Positions 54,142 to 63,256 are shown, counted from the first letter of the stretch. The stretch: DNA of 64,000 nucleotides from Bacillus sp. ISL-34 (GCF_018613325.1 NZ_JAGGQJ010000025.1:124001-188000); one strand, 5' to 3'. The notes: generated from the letters alone by a model not told the origin. Program-made: numbers and translations.

Positions 54142-54717
54142 CTACCCTTTTTTTTGTACAATCACTGGAATTTGCTTTGAAATAAGTAAAAGTGGCTGTT
54201 TATCTTTATGAGCTAGTGAGAACATAATACCGCCTTCAATCATTGAGTTAATCGTCATTCCAAGCTGTTCTGCTTCTTCATGTTCGAATCCATGTTGGAT
54301 TAACTTTTTTGCAAACACATTTGCCCAACTCTTAAAAACTTCAACACATGTACATCTTAGAGGCTCACTTATTAAGGCTGTTTCACTAGCTAACAAGCCA
54401 ACTGGAATTCCCTCAACATTTTCTGGGTCATTAAACTGGCTGGCTGTTACGCCAATAAAATGTTGGATGGCTTCAACAGGATCTAAGATTTGGGCCATAC
54501 TTTCTTTGATTTGTTCTTCAATAGATCTTCCTGTATATTTTACAGCCTCAATGGCTAGTTCTTCTTTTCCATTTGGAAAGTGATAATAAACAGAACCACG
54601 AGGTGATCTGCTCTCTTTTATAATTTGATTCAAACCTGTTGCGTGATACCCTTGAAGTTGGAAGAGATATGCAGCAGTTTGAATAATTCTTTCTCTTGTC
54701 TCCCCTTTGACTTTCAT
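54142..54717 (-). CDS. TetR-family regulator, LmrA/QdoR type
   Basis: 191 aa. HTH region IIQTAAYLFQLQGYHATGLNQIIKESRSPRGSVYYHFPNGKEELA and the C-terminal domain with ASETALISEPLRCTC fit the LmrA/YxaF pair of B. subtilis, which repress lmrAB and qdoI and are released by flavonoids. Start with GGAGGAAA. Here it lies upstream of qdoI and the exporter on one strand. Confidence 0.9.
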   Translation of the reverse strand: MKVKGETRERIIQTAAYLFQLQGYHATGLNQIIKESRSPRGSVYYHFPNGKEELAIEAVKYTGRSIEEQIKESMAQILDPVEAIQHFIGVTASQFNDPENVEGIPVGLLASETALISEPLRCTCVEVFKSWANVFAKKLIQHGFEHEEAEQLGMTINSMIEGGIMFSLAHKDKQPLLLISKQIPVIVQKKG

Positions 54718-54742
54718 TAAATTTCCTCCTACTAATTATGAA

Positions 54743-54754
54743 GACCAATCGGTT
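54743..54754. promoter_or_regulatory. Candidate autoregulatory operator of the TetR gene
   Basis: GACCAATCGGTT, an imperfect ACC/GGT palindrome 26-37 bases upstream of the start codon, similar to the qdoI operator. Confidence 0.5.
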
Positions 54755-54800
54755 TAAGTATAGAAAACGGTAGCTAAAAAGTCAAAAATCGCTCATATTT

Positions 54801-55082
54801 TTATATGTTCCCTGTCTTCTTTTGGTTTAGTCTATGATGACCTTCTTCTGTGAGTGCTTTTACTGCAACACCAGCAATATCAACTTCATGGAATCTAGCG
54901 GTTAAACTAACAGAAAATGCAGTGATAGCCATTCCTGCCATCATGATTCTTACTCAACTTATTAGGTCATGTTTCATATTCATCCAAAATTCATCCCTGC
55001 CATCGCTTTGGTTATTGGCTAATTCATTTCCATTTTCATTGCCATCGACATCATTTGGTTGCAGGAATTTAAACGGGATGGT
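54801..55082 (-). pseudogene. Decayed coding region with in-frame TGA
   Basis: A minus-strand frame is open from about 55082 to TAA at 54801-54803 apart from TGA at 54954-54956. It reads GNENGNELANNQSDGRDEFW before and MAGMAITAFSVSLTARFHEV, VAVKALTEEGHHRLNQ after. Neither family nor start is recognised. The plus strand of the same area reads GYASIDKYVELKTGILSY, so either strand could hold the original. Low confidence. Confidence 0.3.
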
Positions 55083-55332
55083 TCATGGCTATGCAAGCAT
55101 TGACAAGTACGTTGAACTCAAAACTGGTATTTTATCTTATAAAGAATCTTATCAAAAGGCGGAATAAATCAATACGGCTGTCACTCGTTGAAATTCATAA
55201 AATCTTTTATTGCCAGGGAACCTGACTTGGTTATATCACCCTCCCCCCACTTTCATCCAAAAAAAGACCCTCTCATTTAAGAGAAGGCATTAGTTTGGAC
55301 AAAAAAAGACCTAGTTATCCTTCATGAATTAT
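55083..55332. other. Intergenic stretch, no gene
   Basis: No supported frame except the short plus-strand remnant noted above; imperfect hairpins near 55261-55300. Confidence 0.35.
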
Positions 55333-55531
55333 TTATATGGGATGAAACCCTTAATAGATTGAAGAAATTTGCAACACTCCTGCCGAATAACTGGCTAGCC
55401 GAGACCCCACAGGCGCTTTCAGCCGAGGAGGCTTGGCAGACAGTCGGCAGAATGGGAGCGATTTCTGAAATCAACTGGATCTTTTTTTAAGAATAGAACT
55501 GTAGGCAAACTTCGAATTTGTCTACAGTCTG
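55333..55531 (+). repeat. Dispersed structured repeat, copy 4 (A form)
   Basis: Reverse-complement match of copy 1 (3321-3530): CTCCTGCCGAATAACTGGC, GCCGAGACCCC, CAGGCGC, GCCGAGGAGGCTTGGCAGAC, CAGTCGGCAG, and the terminal hairpin ACTGTAGGCAAA / TTTGTCTACAGT (55498-55529). Confidence 0.75.
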
Positions 55532-55552
55532 ATACCCTCAAATAAGAGAGCA

Positions 55553-57145
55553 CTACTTCTCAATATAGACCGAACGAATAAGCGTCCGGGTTCTTTCAGT
55601 ACCATCCACATTTTTTTCCTTGACATCTATCGTTACATTATAAACACCTGACTTAGGTACTTCTGGAAGGGTGCCAGTAAAATTTTCGGTATCCATTACC
55701 TTAATTGAGCTTTTTTCACTAATTTCATTACCTGTTTCATCTATTAGATGAACCAAAAATGTTGTGCTGATTGGCCTTTTTTTATCATTCATTGGGTTTT
55801 TTATTAAAAATTTTGCATCTTTTTGCTTAACTTTACCTGCCATACTTAATGTAATGGGATTCTTTTCGTTAAATTGTGCTGTAAACAGGTAGGCGTCTTT
55901 GGGCGATTTAGTCTTCATTCGAACTTTCCAATCACCAATTTCAAGGTTGTTTCTATTGAATGATTGGATGGTTGCACCATTAAAAAAGGAAGATTCATTT
56001 TTGGCTGAATGAACCTTTAAGGAAGGTGAATACTTTTTATTGGATGGAGAAATCAATTCAACCTCGACATCATTTGAGGCTGTATAAATGTTTATATTAC
56101 CTGGAGCTGCTTCATTTACATGGAAGCTTTGTTCGATCCAGACATTCTGTTTCAGGACATCACCCAGTACGGTTTGAGCGAGTGCGGTTGTGATGACATT
56201 ATCTTCAACTCGTTCTTTATAATTGACATTATATTCAGGAATCCCAGCGGTGGAAGTGCTTCTTAAATATGGTTCAATTCTTGAAAATACAGCTGAACCG
56301 ACCCGAATATGGTCGTGGTCAAAGTTGGGATCTGAAAATAAATGTGTTGCATAGGGTATTTTTGTACTCCATACATTCACTAGACCATCATTTTCCCCAT
56401 ATGAGGATAAATATTGTCCACCCATTGATAAGGCTGATAAAGCCGGGCCTCTGTTCAAGCCTGCCACAGTGAAATACATGTTTTTACGAGAATTAACATG
56501 GTTATCGGTGACAGAACGAAATTCCGCCATTTTACCAACTTGTAAAGAATAAGTTCCCTCATCTTTTTGACCTAATAGGGAACCGAGCCAGCCCGCATAC
56601 CAGCTATAAGCCAAATCAGCTAGGTGAGAACCATGATGAGGGGAAGCTAAAGTGATCACCCTTCCAACATATTGGTGTGCTCCATAGTGTACTAGGGCCG
56701 CTTGGGTATCTGGGCCCCCTTTGCTGTGAGCGATAATATTTACTTTTTCGCCCCCGAAATGGTTACTGATTTCTGAAAGCATTTGAGCTAAAAGCCTTCC
56801 ATTAGCATATTGGCTCACTGATCCATTTCCAGCTGAATCATGAAGCTGAACAAAAACAGTTTGGTAGCCCGCTTCATATGCCTTGGTATACATATCATTG
56901 ACACCATGATATTCCGTTTCACCGTACCAGCTGGTTGAACTGCCGTTTTTGCCTTGAACAAACACGATCGGCGGTTTCTTTGTATCAAGATTGGGAGGAA
57001 TGCTTCCAAGAAACCAATCCCCTGGACTGAAAGTTTCGGAAGGAGGCATCAATTTTCCTGCTGAGGAAATGTCTGGCTTAGCCATAATTAAAATGGTTAG
57101 AATGAGGACAAGAAAAACGACATAATTGATTACATTCCTTTTCAA
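55553..57145 (-). CDS. Secreted lipase/esterase with C-terminal beta domains
   Basis: 530 aa. N-terminal hydrophobic signal segment (INYVVFLVLILTILIMA), likely export by Sec. Alpha/beta-hydrolase domain with IVFVQGKNGSS (oxyanion loop), IAHSKGGPDT (nucleophile Ser, GxSxG) and His in DHDHIRVG. About 220 C-terminal residues form Ig-like beta domains (EIGDWKVRMKTKSPKDAYLF). TTG start with GGAGGAG. Acts outside the cell on lipids or esters. Confidence 0.85.
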   Translation of the reverse strand: MKRNVINYVVFLVLILTILIMAKPDISSAGKLMPPSETFSPGDWFLGSIPPNLDTKKPPIVFVQGKNGSSTSWYGETEYHGVNDMYTKAYEAGYQTVFVQLHDSAGNGSVSQYANGRLLAQMLSEISNHFGGEKVNIIAHSKGGPDTQAALVHYGAHQYVGRVITLASPHHGSHLADLAYSWYAGWLGSLLGQKDEGTYSLQVGKMAEFRSVTDNHVNSRKNMYFTVAGLNRGPALSALSMGGQYLSSYGENDGLVNVWSTKIPYATHLFSDPNFDHDHIRVGSAVFSRIEPYLRSTSTAGIPEYNVNYKERVEDNVITTALAQTVLGDVLKQNVWIEQSFHVNEAAPGNINIYTASNDVEVELISPSNKKYSPSLKVHSAKNESSFFNGATIQSFNRNNLEIGDWKVRMKTKSPKDAYLFTAQFNEKNPITLSMAGKVKQKDAKFLIKNPMNDKKRPISTTFLVHLIDETGNEISEKSSIKVMDTENFTGTLPEVPKSGVYNVTIDVKEKNVDGTERTRTLIRSVYIEK

Positions 57146-57431
57146 TTGTTATCTCCTCCAATATCAAGTGGAATTTTTTCGAACTCATCCTATTATCAAC
57201 GCCCTCCTTCCAGTCCTTCATTAGTATATATTTGTACTTTTGCATACCATTACCTGCTATCTTCATAAAGATGGGAGAAAAAAACTAGAAGAAGTTCATA
57301 AAAAATGGAGATATAGTATGAAGATTCGCCTTCAATTCAATTTATGTATACAGTCATTTTCCATTTATGAAAATATACTTATGGAGGAAATCCTTATATC
57401 GATGCTGTATGTTCACGAAGAAAAAGAGAAT
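57146..57431. other. Intergenic stretch, no gene
   Basis: A 48-codon plus-strand frame from ATG 57318 has TGGAG upstream but no gene-like composition; its stop lies in the terminator at 57432. Not accepted. Confidence 0.4.
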
Positions 57432-57469
57432 AAGCCCTTCTCCTGCAAAGGATATAGGGCTTGAATTTT
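57432..57469 (+). terminator. Orphan plus-strand terminator
   Basis: AAGCCC..TCCT / AGGA..GGGCTT stem followed by GAATTTTTTT. No accepted plus-strand gene precedes it. Confidence 0.6.
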
Positions 57470-57808
57470 TTTATGATCGTCCAATTATTATTCTTCGAAT
57501 TTGCCACTGTCCAATTGCTCCTATTCATGGTGTTTTGAAGTCCATCCTCATTAAGTAAATCGTTGAAAAAAATTCTTTCACAGCAATTGGCTGCGATATT
57601 TAGCTCCTTTAAGTACTCCCCACCACCCTACATACCCATATCTCACAATGAGAACTGGATAAATATTATCAGGGATAACTCGTCCTTCCGATTGTACAAT
57701 TTGTTTATATAATTTTCCTTTCCCCTTTTTCCCCCTCTTTCCATCATTACTTAAATCTTGTCCCAGAAATGGCTACTTTGGTGAAGAAACGCTGATACAC
57801 TTGACCCT
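57470..57808. other. Intergenic stretch, no gene
   Basis: Nothing supported; contains the 3' flank of the small XRE gene. Confidence 0.4.
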
Positions 57809-58033
57809 TCAACTACATTTGAAGTGTAGGTGAGGGTCAAAAAAAATGATATCGTCGATCGAGAACCCTACACATTCAGCAAACAAATAAGCCTTATCGA
57901 TTCGCAAAGGAATCTTATATTGCTCATAGTCAATGTAAGTCCTCTTGGCCATTTTCAGCACTTTAGCCATTTCTTCTTGTGTTAAACCCTTATACTTCCT
58001 CGCTTGTTTTAGTGTGAACTTAACGTTTGTCAT
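57809..58033 (-). CDS. Cro-like XRE regulator
   Basis: 74 aa helix-turn-helix: KFTLKQARKYKGLTQEEMAKVLKMAKRTYIDYEQYK. Transcribed away from the S24 repressor, the layout of a phage lysogeny switch. Ribosome site GGTGGTG. Confidence 0.8.
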   Translation of the reverse strand: MTNVKFTLKQARKYKGLTQEEMAKVLKMAKRTYIDYEQYKIPLRIDKAYLFAECVGFSIDDIIFFDPHLHFKCS

Positions 58034-58068
58034 ATCTTGTCACCACCTATCTAAAAAAATAATATCAC

Positions 58069-58152
58069 ACTTGAAGTATAGTTACCAACATTTTTTCGTA
58101 AAATTCACGCACTTTAAGTTTACTCACTTTCACTCATGGTGTATATTCAAGT
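58069..58152. promoter_or_regulatory. Palindromic operators of the repressor switch
   Basis: Between the divergent genes: ACTTGAAGT (58069-58077), ACTTTAAGT (58111-58119) and a degenerate ACTTGAAT (minus, 58145-58152). The common pattern is ACTT-N-AAGT. Confidence 0.6.
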
Positions 58153-58167
58153 AAGAGGTGAAGAAAT

Positions 58168-58806
58168 ATGCACATTGGTGAACGGATTAAAATGTTAAGA
58201 AAAGAAAGAAAAATGACACAAGAAGATTTGGCAAATATATTAAAGGTGGCCCCAACGGCAGTATCAGCTTGGGAATCCGGACGGAATAAACCTTTAATGG
58301 ATAAATTGAGCATGATGTCCACATGCTTTGAAATACCGCTATCCCACCTCATTGAAGGAGCACCTATCGTTAAAAATACTCCTGGAATGGAATTTCTAAC
58401 TGAAAAGAATGTTAGATTAATTGGAGTCTATGGTAATATCCCTGCTGGGGAGCCTAATTTCACCAACGAATATATAGAAGCCTATATGCCGACATTAAAT
58501 TCGATGCTAAAATCGAATAAAGAATATTTTTTCCTTAGAGTGAATGGCAATAGCATGAACAAAGAATTCAGTGACGGATCATTGATTCTCGTTGAAAAAA
58601 CAACCTACGTTGAAAACGGAAAAATTGGAGTGGTCTTGGTAAATGGTCACGATGCTACGGTCAAAAAAGTGAATATCGTTGAAGAAAACATCACACTCAC
58701 CCCCTGCAGCACGGATCCTTTTTATGAAGAAAAAACCTATAACATCAAAGATGATAGAGTCCGAATTTTAGGAAAAGTGGTTCAAGCCATTAAAATATAC
58801 GATTAA
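58168..58806 (+). CDS. Phage-type XRE-S24 repressor
   Basis: 212 aa. XRE helix-turn-helix (residues 1-60, MTQEDLANILKVAPTAVSAWESGRNKP), hinge, then a LexA-like self-cleavage domain: Ala93-Gly94 in IPAGEP, Ser129 in VNGNSM and Lys166 in ATVKKV. Ribosome site AGAGGTG. It would be cleaved when RecA is activated. No structural phage genes are near. Confidence 0.88.
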   Translation: MHIGERIKMLRKERKMTQEDLANILKVAPTAVSAWESGRNKPLMDKLSMMSTCFEIPLSHLIEGAPIVKNTPGMEFLTEKNVRLIGVYGNIPAGEPNFTNEYIEAYMPTLNSMLKSNKEYFFLRVNGNSMNKEFSDGSLILVEKTTYVENGKIGVVLVNGHDATVKKVNIVEENITLTPCSTDPFYEEKTYNIKDDRVRILGKVVQAIKIYD

Positions 58807-59133
58807 TATCATTTAGAGGGTTTCAAAATAAAAAAATAATGAGCAACAATACATAGATACAATTCCTTCAGTTCTCTTATTTGCTGATACATATTAGGTA
58901 AAAGCCATCATGGTTTGTGCTTTTTAGTATGGATCCTTTTTATATGTCTTTACAAAGAATCCATTTAAATTTGTGTCAGCCTATAAAAAAGCATACCTTA
59001 CATTAGTAAAGGAGTAGAGATCAATAATATTTTCGTCATTTTATTCCCCTTTCACTTCTTCCGCTAATATCCAAGTACTCAAATAGGACATTAGAATGTA
59101 CTCGTTATTTCATTACATGAATTTTTCCTGAAC
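58807..59133. other. Intergenic stretch, no gene
   Basis: No supported feature between the repressor gene and the amidase terminator. Confidence 0.4.
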
Positions 59134-59169
59134 AAGGAAAAGCCCCTCTCTTTTTGAGAAGGGCTTCCT
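59134..59169 (-). terminator. Terminator of the amidase gene
   Basis: GGAAGCCCTTCTC / GAGAGGGGCTTTTCC stem with AAAAA loop, read on the minus strand. Confidence 0.75.
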
Positions 59170-59222
59170 GCGTGGTGTGCTTCTGGAAGTTAAAAATAAT
59201 TTAACCATCAACTATTACTTAT

Positions 59223-59912
59223 TCATTTCACCCGCAATTTCTGGTTTACTGTAATGGTGTACTGACTGTCAAGACCGTTCCAATCTTTAATTTGCTGAAC
59301 CGTACTTCCATAAGCAATGCTTAAGGAGTATACGGTGTCACCACTTACGACAGTGTGGTATACAGCTGTACTTTTCTTTGTAAGATTGAAGCATTTAACT
59401 AAACCGTTTACATGTCCGCGAGCCAGTAATTCGATAAAGGATGCCGTTTTCAATTTGGCTGCGTCATTGACATTATCGATAAATCCATTTTCAGTCAGTA
59501 GTGCAGGCATGTCGGTTTCACGGAGCACATGTAAATCTCCTGTTTTTTGTCCTCTGTCTTGGATGTTGATAAGCTTCATGACCTCTGAATGAATATGATC
59601 TTGATACGTTTTCGTAATCTGGTTAGTGGACGTATAAATGTAATCCTCGTACCCAGTGCCTCCGCCGGCATTAATGTGGATGGAGAGATAGAAGTCAGCT
59701 CCCCACGCGTTTGCTGCATTCGTCCTATCGTTTAAAGAGGGGTACGTATCTTGGGTCCTGCTCATTTTTACAGAAACGTTATTATATTCTATTAATAATA
59801 TATCTTTAATTCGAGTTGCAATGGATAAAGTTAAATCCTTTTCTCTCAATCCATTCCCCACCGAGCCTGGATCCGTACCGCCGTGGCCGGGATCAATAAA
59901 TACTTTTACCAT
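59223..59912 (-). CDS. N-acetylmuramoyl-L-alanine amidase with LysM
   Basis: 229 aa from ATG 59912 (GAGGTGATAG upstream). Amidase_3 domain: zinc ligands in FIDPGHGGTDPGS, catalytic region FYLSIHINAGGGTGYED and LTENGF with the catalytic Glu. The C-terminal 45 residues are a LysM repeat (HTVVSGDTVYSLSIAYGSTVQQI). No signal peptide, so release may need a holin or lysis, as in phage endolysins or mother-cell lysis enzymes. Confidence 0.88.
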   Translation of the reverse strand: MVKVFIDPGHGGTDPGSVGNGLREKDLTLSIATRIKDILLIEYNNVSVKMSRTQDTYPSLNDRTNAANAWGADFYLSIHINAGGGTGYEDYIYTSTNQITKTYQDHIHSEVMKLINIQDRGQKTGDLHVLRETDMPALLTENGFIDNVNDAAKLKTASFIELLARGHVNGLVKCFNLTKKSTAVYHTVVSGDTVYSLSIAYGSTVQQIKDWNGLDSQYTITVNQKLRVK

Positions 59913-60051
59913 TTCTATCACCTCTATTAATCTTATGTTACGTATCAAAGAGTGCTTGTACACATAACTATCGATTAAAGAAATTTCAAAATAAAGAATT
60001 CTTCTTCTCGGCTACAGTTCCAAAAAAAATACACCCCTAAAGGTGTTGGCA

Positions 60052-60375
60052 TTATATGATGACATTCGCCAGGCCCCCTAGCGAATGTCCAACCAATAAG
60101 TATGGAGGTTCAAACCCCACGATAGTTAATGCTTCACGTAAGTGTTAACAATACTTATCGCGTCTTGGCTTGCCTTCCGTTTATCGCTGCCAGCAACACC
60201 TAAGCGATTATAGGAAAATAAAGAGTATGCTTCCGAAATTGCCGGTAGTATTTTCATCCAACCCTCTATCGGTCCAGAGCCACCGTTAATCAACTATATT
60301 TGGTTTGCCTTTTCCACTAATATTATATTGTAACGTCCCATTTGGTGGTTCCACTTTACATTTTTCTATTTTCAA
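60052..60375 (-). pseudogene. Frameshifted N-terminal part of an alpha/beta hydrolase
   Basis: From TTG 60375 (GAGGTG upstream): VEPPNGTLQYNISGKGKPN, a one-base loss, INGGSGPIEGWMKILPAISE, YNRLGVAGSD, a second shift near 60140, then LREALTIVGFEPPYLLVGHS LGG up to about 60052, where the match ends. The nucleophile motif GHSLGG is kept but two frameshifts and a truncation destroy the gene. It resembles proline-iminopeptidase-like hydrolases. Confidence 0.75.
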
Positions 60376-60529
60376 TGTCCACACCTCACTTTGTATAGAT
60401 TACTCTACGTGTCTAACAAGCTATTGGTTTCATTTGTTGAAGTTCTAACATAATGCCTTAATTTTTACGTAGGTTATCTGGAAACTTATCCTGTATAAGG
60501 TTAGCTTAAATTTTAAAAGGAGAGTTCGT

Positions 60530-61450
60530 ATGATGAATGAATATGGTAAGTTTGAACAATTGGTTCAAAAGTTTGATCAAGGAAGCAAGCTAGTTCGCGC
60601 ATGGGAATTAAAAGGCGGAATTTCTGCTCAGGTTACAGGACTTGAAATATTACGAGCTTCAGGGCGGATCATAAAAATGATCGTTCGTCAGCATGGTGAT
60701 AATGACTTAAAACGGAATCCAAATGTTGCAGCAGATGAACACAAGCTCTTAGGGATATTGAAAGCTGCAGGTTTGCCTGTACCGATGCCATATTACCTCG
60801 AGCAATCGTGCGAGATTTTTTCCAAGCCATGCATACTTATCGAGTTTATTGAGGGCAAGTCAGAGTTCATACCCTCAAATCTTAATGATCATATCTTACA
60901 ATCGGCAATCAATCTAGCAAAAATCCATCGTGTTGATTGTACGAATCTATCTTTATCATTCCTGCCTAAATTGGAGAATACATATATCGAGATGTTAAAT
61001 AATAAAGATAGGGTAATCCTGGACGATACATTAAATCTGAGCTTGATTAGAGATTTATTAAAATCATTCATGCCTCTACCTTCCATGAATAAGGAAGTGA
61101 TCCTTCATGGTGATTATTGGCCGGGAAACCTATTATGGAAAGAGGATAAACTAGTTTCCATAATTGACTGGGAAGATTCAGGCTTAGGGGACCCTTTGGC
61201 TGACCTTGCCAATAGTCAACTTGAAATTTTATATCATTTTGGAATGCAAGCGATGAATGACTTCACCAATCAATATAAATCGATGATGCCTGAGGTAAAT
61301 TTTACAAACTTACCTTACTGGCAATTATTTGCCGCATTACGGTTATCTACATTTCCTGAATGGGGCTTGGAAAAGAGCAAAGAAGATAACTGGCGGAATA
61401 GACACAAGTCCTTTGTTCGTCAAGCGATTAACCGAATTCGTTTAAATTAA
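60530..61450 (+). CDS. Aminoglycoside-phosphotransferase-fold kinase (APH family)
   Basis: 306 aa. N-lobe VTGLEILRASGRIIKMIVRQ, hinge ILIEFIEG, catalytic loop ILHGDYWPGNLLW (Asp and Asn) and metal-binding IDWEDSGLGDP. The family phosphorylates small molecules such as antibiotics, choline or homoserine. No resistance context is visible, so antibiotic modification is only a possibility. Ribosome site AAAGGAGAG. Confidence 0.88.
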   Translation: MMNEYGKFEQLVQKFDQGSKLVRAWELKGGISAQVTGLEILRASGRIIKMIVRQHGDNDLKRNPNVAADEHKLLGILKAAGLPVPMPYYLEQSCEIFSKPCILIEFIEGKSEFIPSNLNDHILQSAINLAKIHRVDCTNLSLSFLPKLENTYIEMLNNKDRVILDDTLNLSLIRDLLKSFMPLPSMNKEVILHGDYWPGNLLWKEDKLVSIIDWEDSGLGDPLADLANSQLEILYHFGMQAMNDFTNQYKSMMPEVNFTNLPYWQLFAALRLSTFPEWGLEKSKEDNWRNRHKSFVRQAINRIRLN

Positions 61451-61590
61451 TGCATAATCGATTTTTTAAAAATGAGTGAAAGATCTGATATGCCCCGGAT
61501 ATTTTTGATAAAGGCATTTATACTAGTCCCTTTATCATTTATTTTCATAAACTAACAATGACTTTCAAAAAAAATCCAGGAGGTGTTCCA

Positions 61591-61902
61591 ATGTTTAATA
61601 AGCCCTGGAGGCATCCGAAAGGCGGTCAATGTCCACCACAATATTGCCCACCTCACAGTATGCCAACTCAGTATGATCCACCTCAAATCTCCCCAGCAAA
61701 GCAATATGTCAAAACTAATGTCATTAACACTGTCATTCCGGTTTTTCACCCGACACATACAACTACCGTGAATAAACACTTCATCACGTATAAACATAAT
61801 TTTCCGCATACCAGAAGTGTCATGGCAGAATGTTATACCCAAAGCTTTGTTTGTGGAGTTCCTCAGCCCCCCCGTTTTTCGAGGAGAATGTTAAGATATT
61901 AA
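61591..61902 (+). CDS. CotD-like spore coat protein
   Basis: 103 aa from ATG 61591 with AGGAGGTG. Composition rich in Pro, His, Tyr and Cys: QCPPQYCPPHSMPTQYDPP, VFHPTHTTTVNKHFITYKHNFPHTRSV, then QSFVCGVPQ. This is the pattern of CotD, an inner coat protein dependent on late mother-cell expression. Well-formed terminator follows. Confidence 0.82.
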   Translation: MFNKPWRHPKGGQCPPQYCPPHSMPTQYDPPQISPAKQYVKTNVINTVIPVFHPTHTTTVNKHFITYKHNFPHTRSVMAECYTQSFVCGVPQPPRFSRRMLRY

Positions 61903-61904
61903 TT

Positions 61905-61932
61905 AAAAAAACCCCGATTCGGGGTTTTTTTA
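61905..61932 (+). terminator. Terminator of the CotD-like gene
   Basis: AAAAACCCCGA / TCGGGGTTTTT stem followed by a T-run. Confidence 0.9.
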
Positions 61933-61975
61933 TTAATTCCTTCCGCCAACCTTTGAAAATTGACATTCAAAGGAT

Positions 61976-62437
61976 TTACAACTGTCTAAATGCAAACTCC
62001 CTATACTTTTTAAAGTCTTGTTTTTGATAAAACTCTTTTGCAGCTATGTTTTCAAACCAATAATCCAGTTCAATTAAATCTATATCATTCTTTTTGGCAA
62101 TATCATAGACCTCATTCATTAGTTTTTTCCCGTAACCTTTTTGGGTTTGATTTTCAACGATACTAAGCTGATGCACATATACTGATTTATACGCATTTTT
62201 AAAAGCGCTTTCTGGATAGTTCTTAATTTCAATCCATGCATAACCGATCGCTTCTTCATGTTCTTTTAAAATTAGAAAAACAAAACTGTTATTTGCAACC
62301 AAACTTTTGAAAGTTTCTTTCATTGCACTATAATTATATTCCTTAAAAAATTTAGGATATAGTTTTGCATGCAGATTGTGAACATTTCGATTTAATTTTG
62401 CAATTACTTCATGATCCCTGGTTTGACTAACATACAT
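61976..62437 (-). CDS. GNAT-family N-acetyltransferase
   Basis: 153 aa. Acetyl-CoA-binding motif A VHQLSIVENQTQKGYGKKLMNEV and the end motif AAKEFYQKQDFKKYREFAF. Substrate unknown. Ribosome site AGGAGG. Stands alone, convergent with the CotD-like gene. Confidence 0.88.
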   Translation of the reverse strand: MYVSQTRDHEVIAKLNRNVHNLHAKLYPKFFKEYNYSAMKETFKSLVANNSFVFLILKEHEEAIGYAWIEIKNYPESAFKNAYKSVYVHQLSIVENQTQKGYGKKLMNEVYDIAKKNDIDLIELDYWFENIAAKEFYQKQDFKKYREFAFRQL

Positions 62438-62664
62438 AATTATCCTCCTGTCTATATCCTGTGAATTTCTTTATACACACAACGTCTACATTCAAAAGTA
62501 CATTCATTTATATAGGCCAGTCAATAGTCGTAAAGAAGAATCCCATTCCTTTAGAGGCAAAGTTCTTTTTTCATTCTGGGTAAAAAAAAAGATGCAAATA
62601 AACAGTTTCAACATACTAATAAATAAAGTGGAAAATTTCCTTAACATTCTGGAAGGTGATGATC

Positions 62665-63158
62665 ATGACTTACCCTCTTTTTATTATGACTGGCATTAGT
62701 GGCTCAGGTAAATCAGCAACTTCACTGGAATTGCAGAAAATCATGGTGGATTTCAATGAATTGATATGGATCTTATCGTTAACAATGACGATTATCAAAC
62801 AGCATGTGATAATTGGTTGAAAGTTGCCTATTATAGTGCTTATTCCGGACGTAATTCCGTATTATTCGGCAATGTACCCGATCCATATAATGTTGAAATT
62901 TGCGTCCATTACCCTTTATTTAATCCAGTTCATTACCTACATCTTTATTGTAACGGTGAAGCACGTACACAACGATTAGCGGCTCGTGGCAAATGGACGG
63001 CTGACAGCATAAAATATATGAATGCACGATCTGAGAAGTTAGTTCAAGAAGCCAATACATCTGTACCACCAATACCTACTTTAGACACTTCTACCACTTC
63101 GCCGCCCCAAGTCGCCAAGTTAATTAAACAATGGATAATGAAGAACTTGCCTAAATAA
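62665..63158 (+). pseudogene. Frameshifted P-loop kinase/ATPase-like gene
   Basis: ATG 62665 with GGAAGGTGAT opens MTYPLFIMTGISGSGKSATS, a P-loop, but the frame becomes nonsense after about 62755. The other frame continues MDLIVNNDDYQTACDNWLKV, then YSAYSGRNSVLFGNVPDPYN, and RLAARGKWTADSIKYMNARS, ending in TAA at 63156-63158. The join lacks one or a few bases. The pattern resembles shikimate-kinase- or AAA-type nucleotide kinases; true substrate unknown. Confidence 0.7.
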
Positions 63159-63166
63159 GAAAAATT

Positions 63167-63256
63167 TTATAAATTGATTCTAAGTGTAGCTACATCATCA
63201 ATTTCAGTGACTAAAAAGAATTGACCATTGACTTCTAAAATACAAGGTGATTGCAT
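63167..63256 (-). CDS. Possible 29-aa small protein
   Basis: Frame MQSPCILEVNGQFFLVTEID followed by nine residues, with an excellent ribosome site AAAGGAGG 8 bases upstream. Composition is protein-like and hydrophobic. Convergent with the broken kinase gene and nearly touching its stop codon. No family known. Confidence 0.35.
   Translation of the reverse strand: MQSPCILEVNGQFFLVTEIDDVATLRINL

Noticed and set aside
57240-57464. Plus-strand frame of 74 codons
   Set aside because: No ribosome site at its start, odd composition and a stop inside the orphan terminator.
60060-60130. tRNA-like T arm (GGTTCAAACCCC) and a 9-bp hairpin
   Set aside because: No acceptor or anticodon stem could be built, and both lie within the coding remnant of the alpha/beta hydrolase (GHSLGG region).
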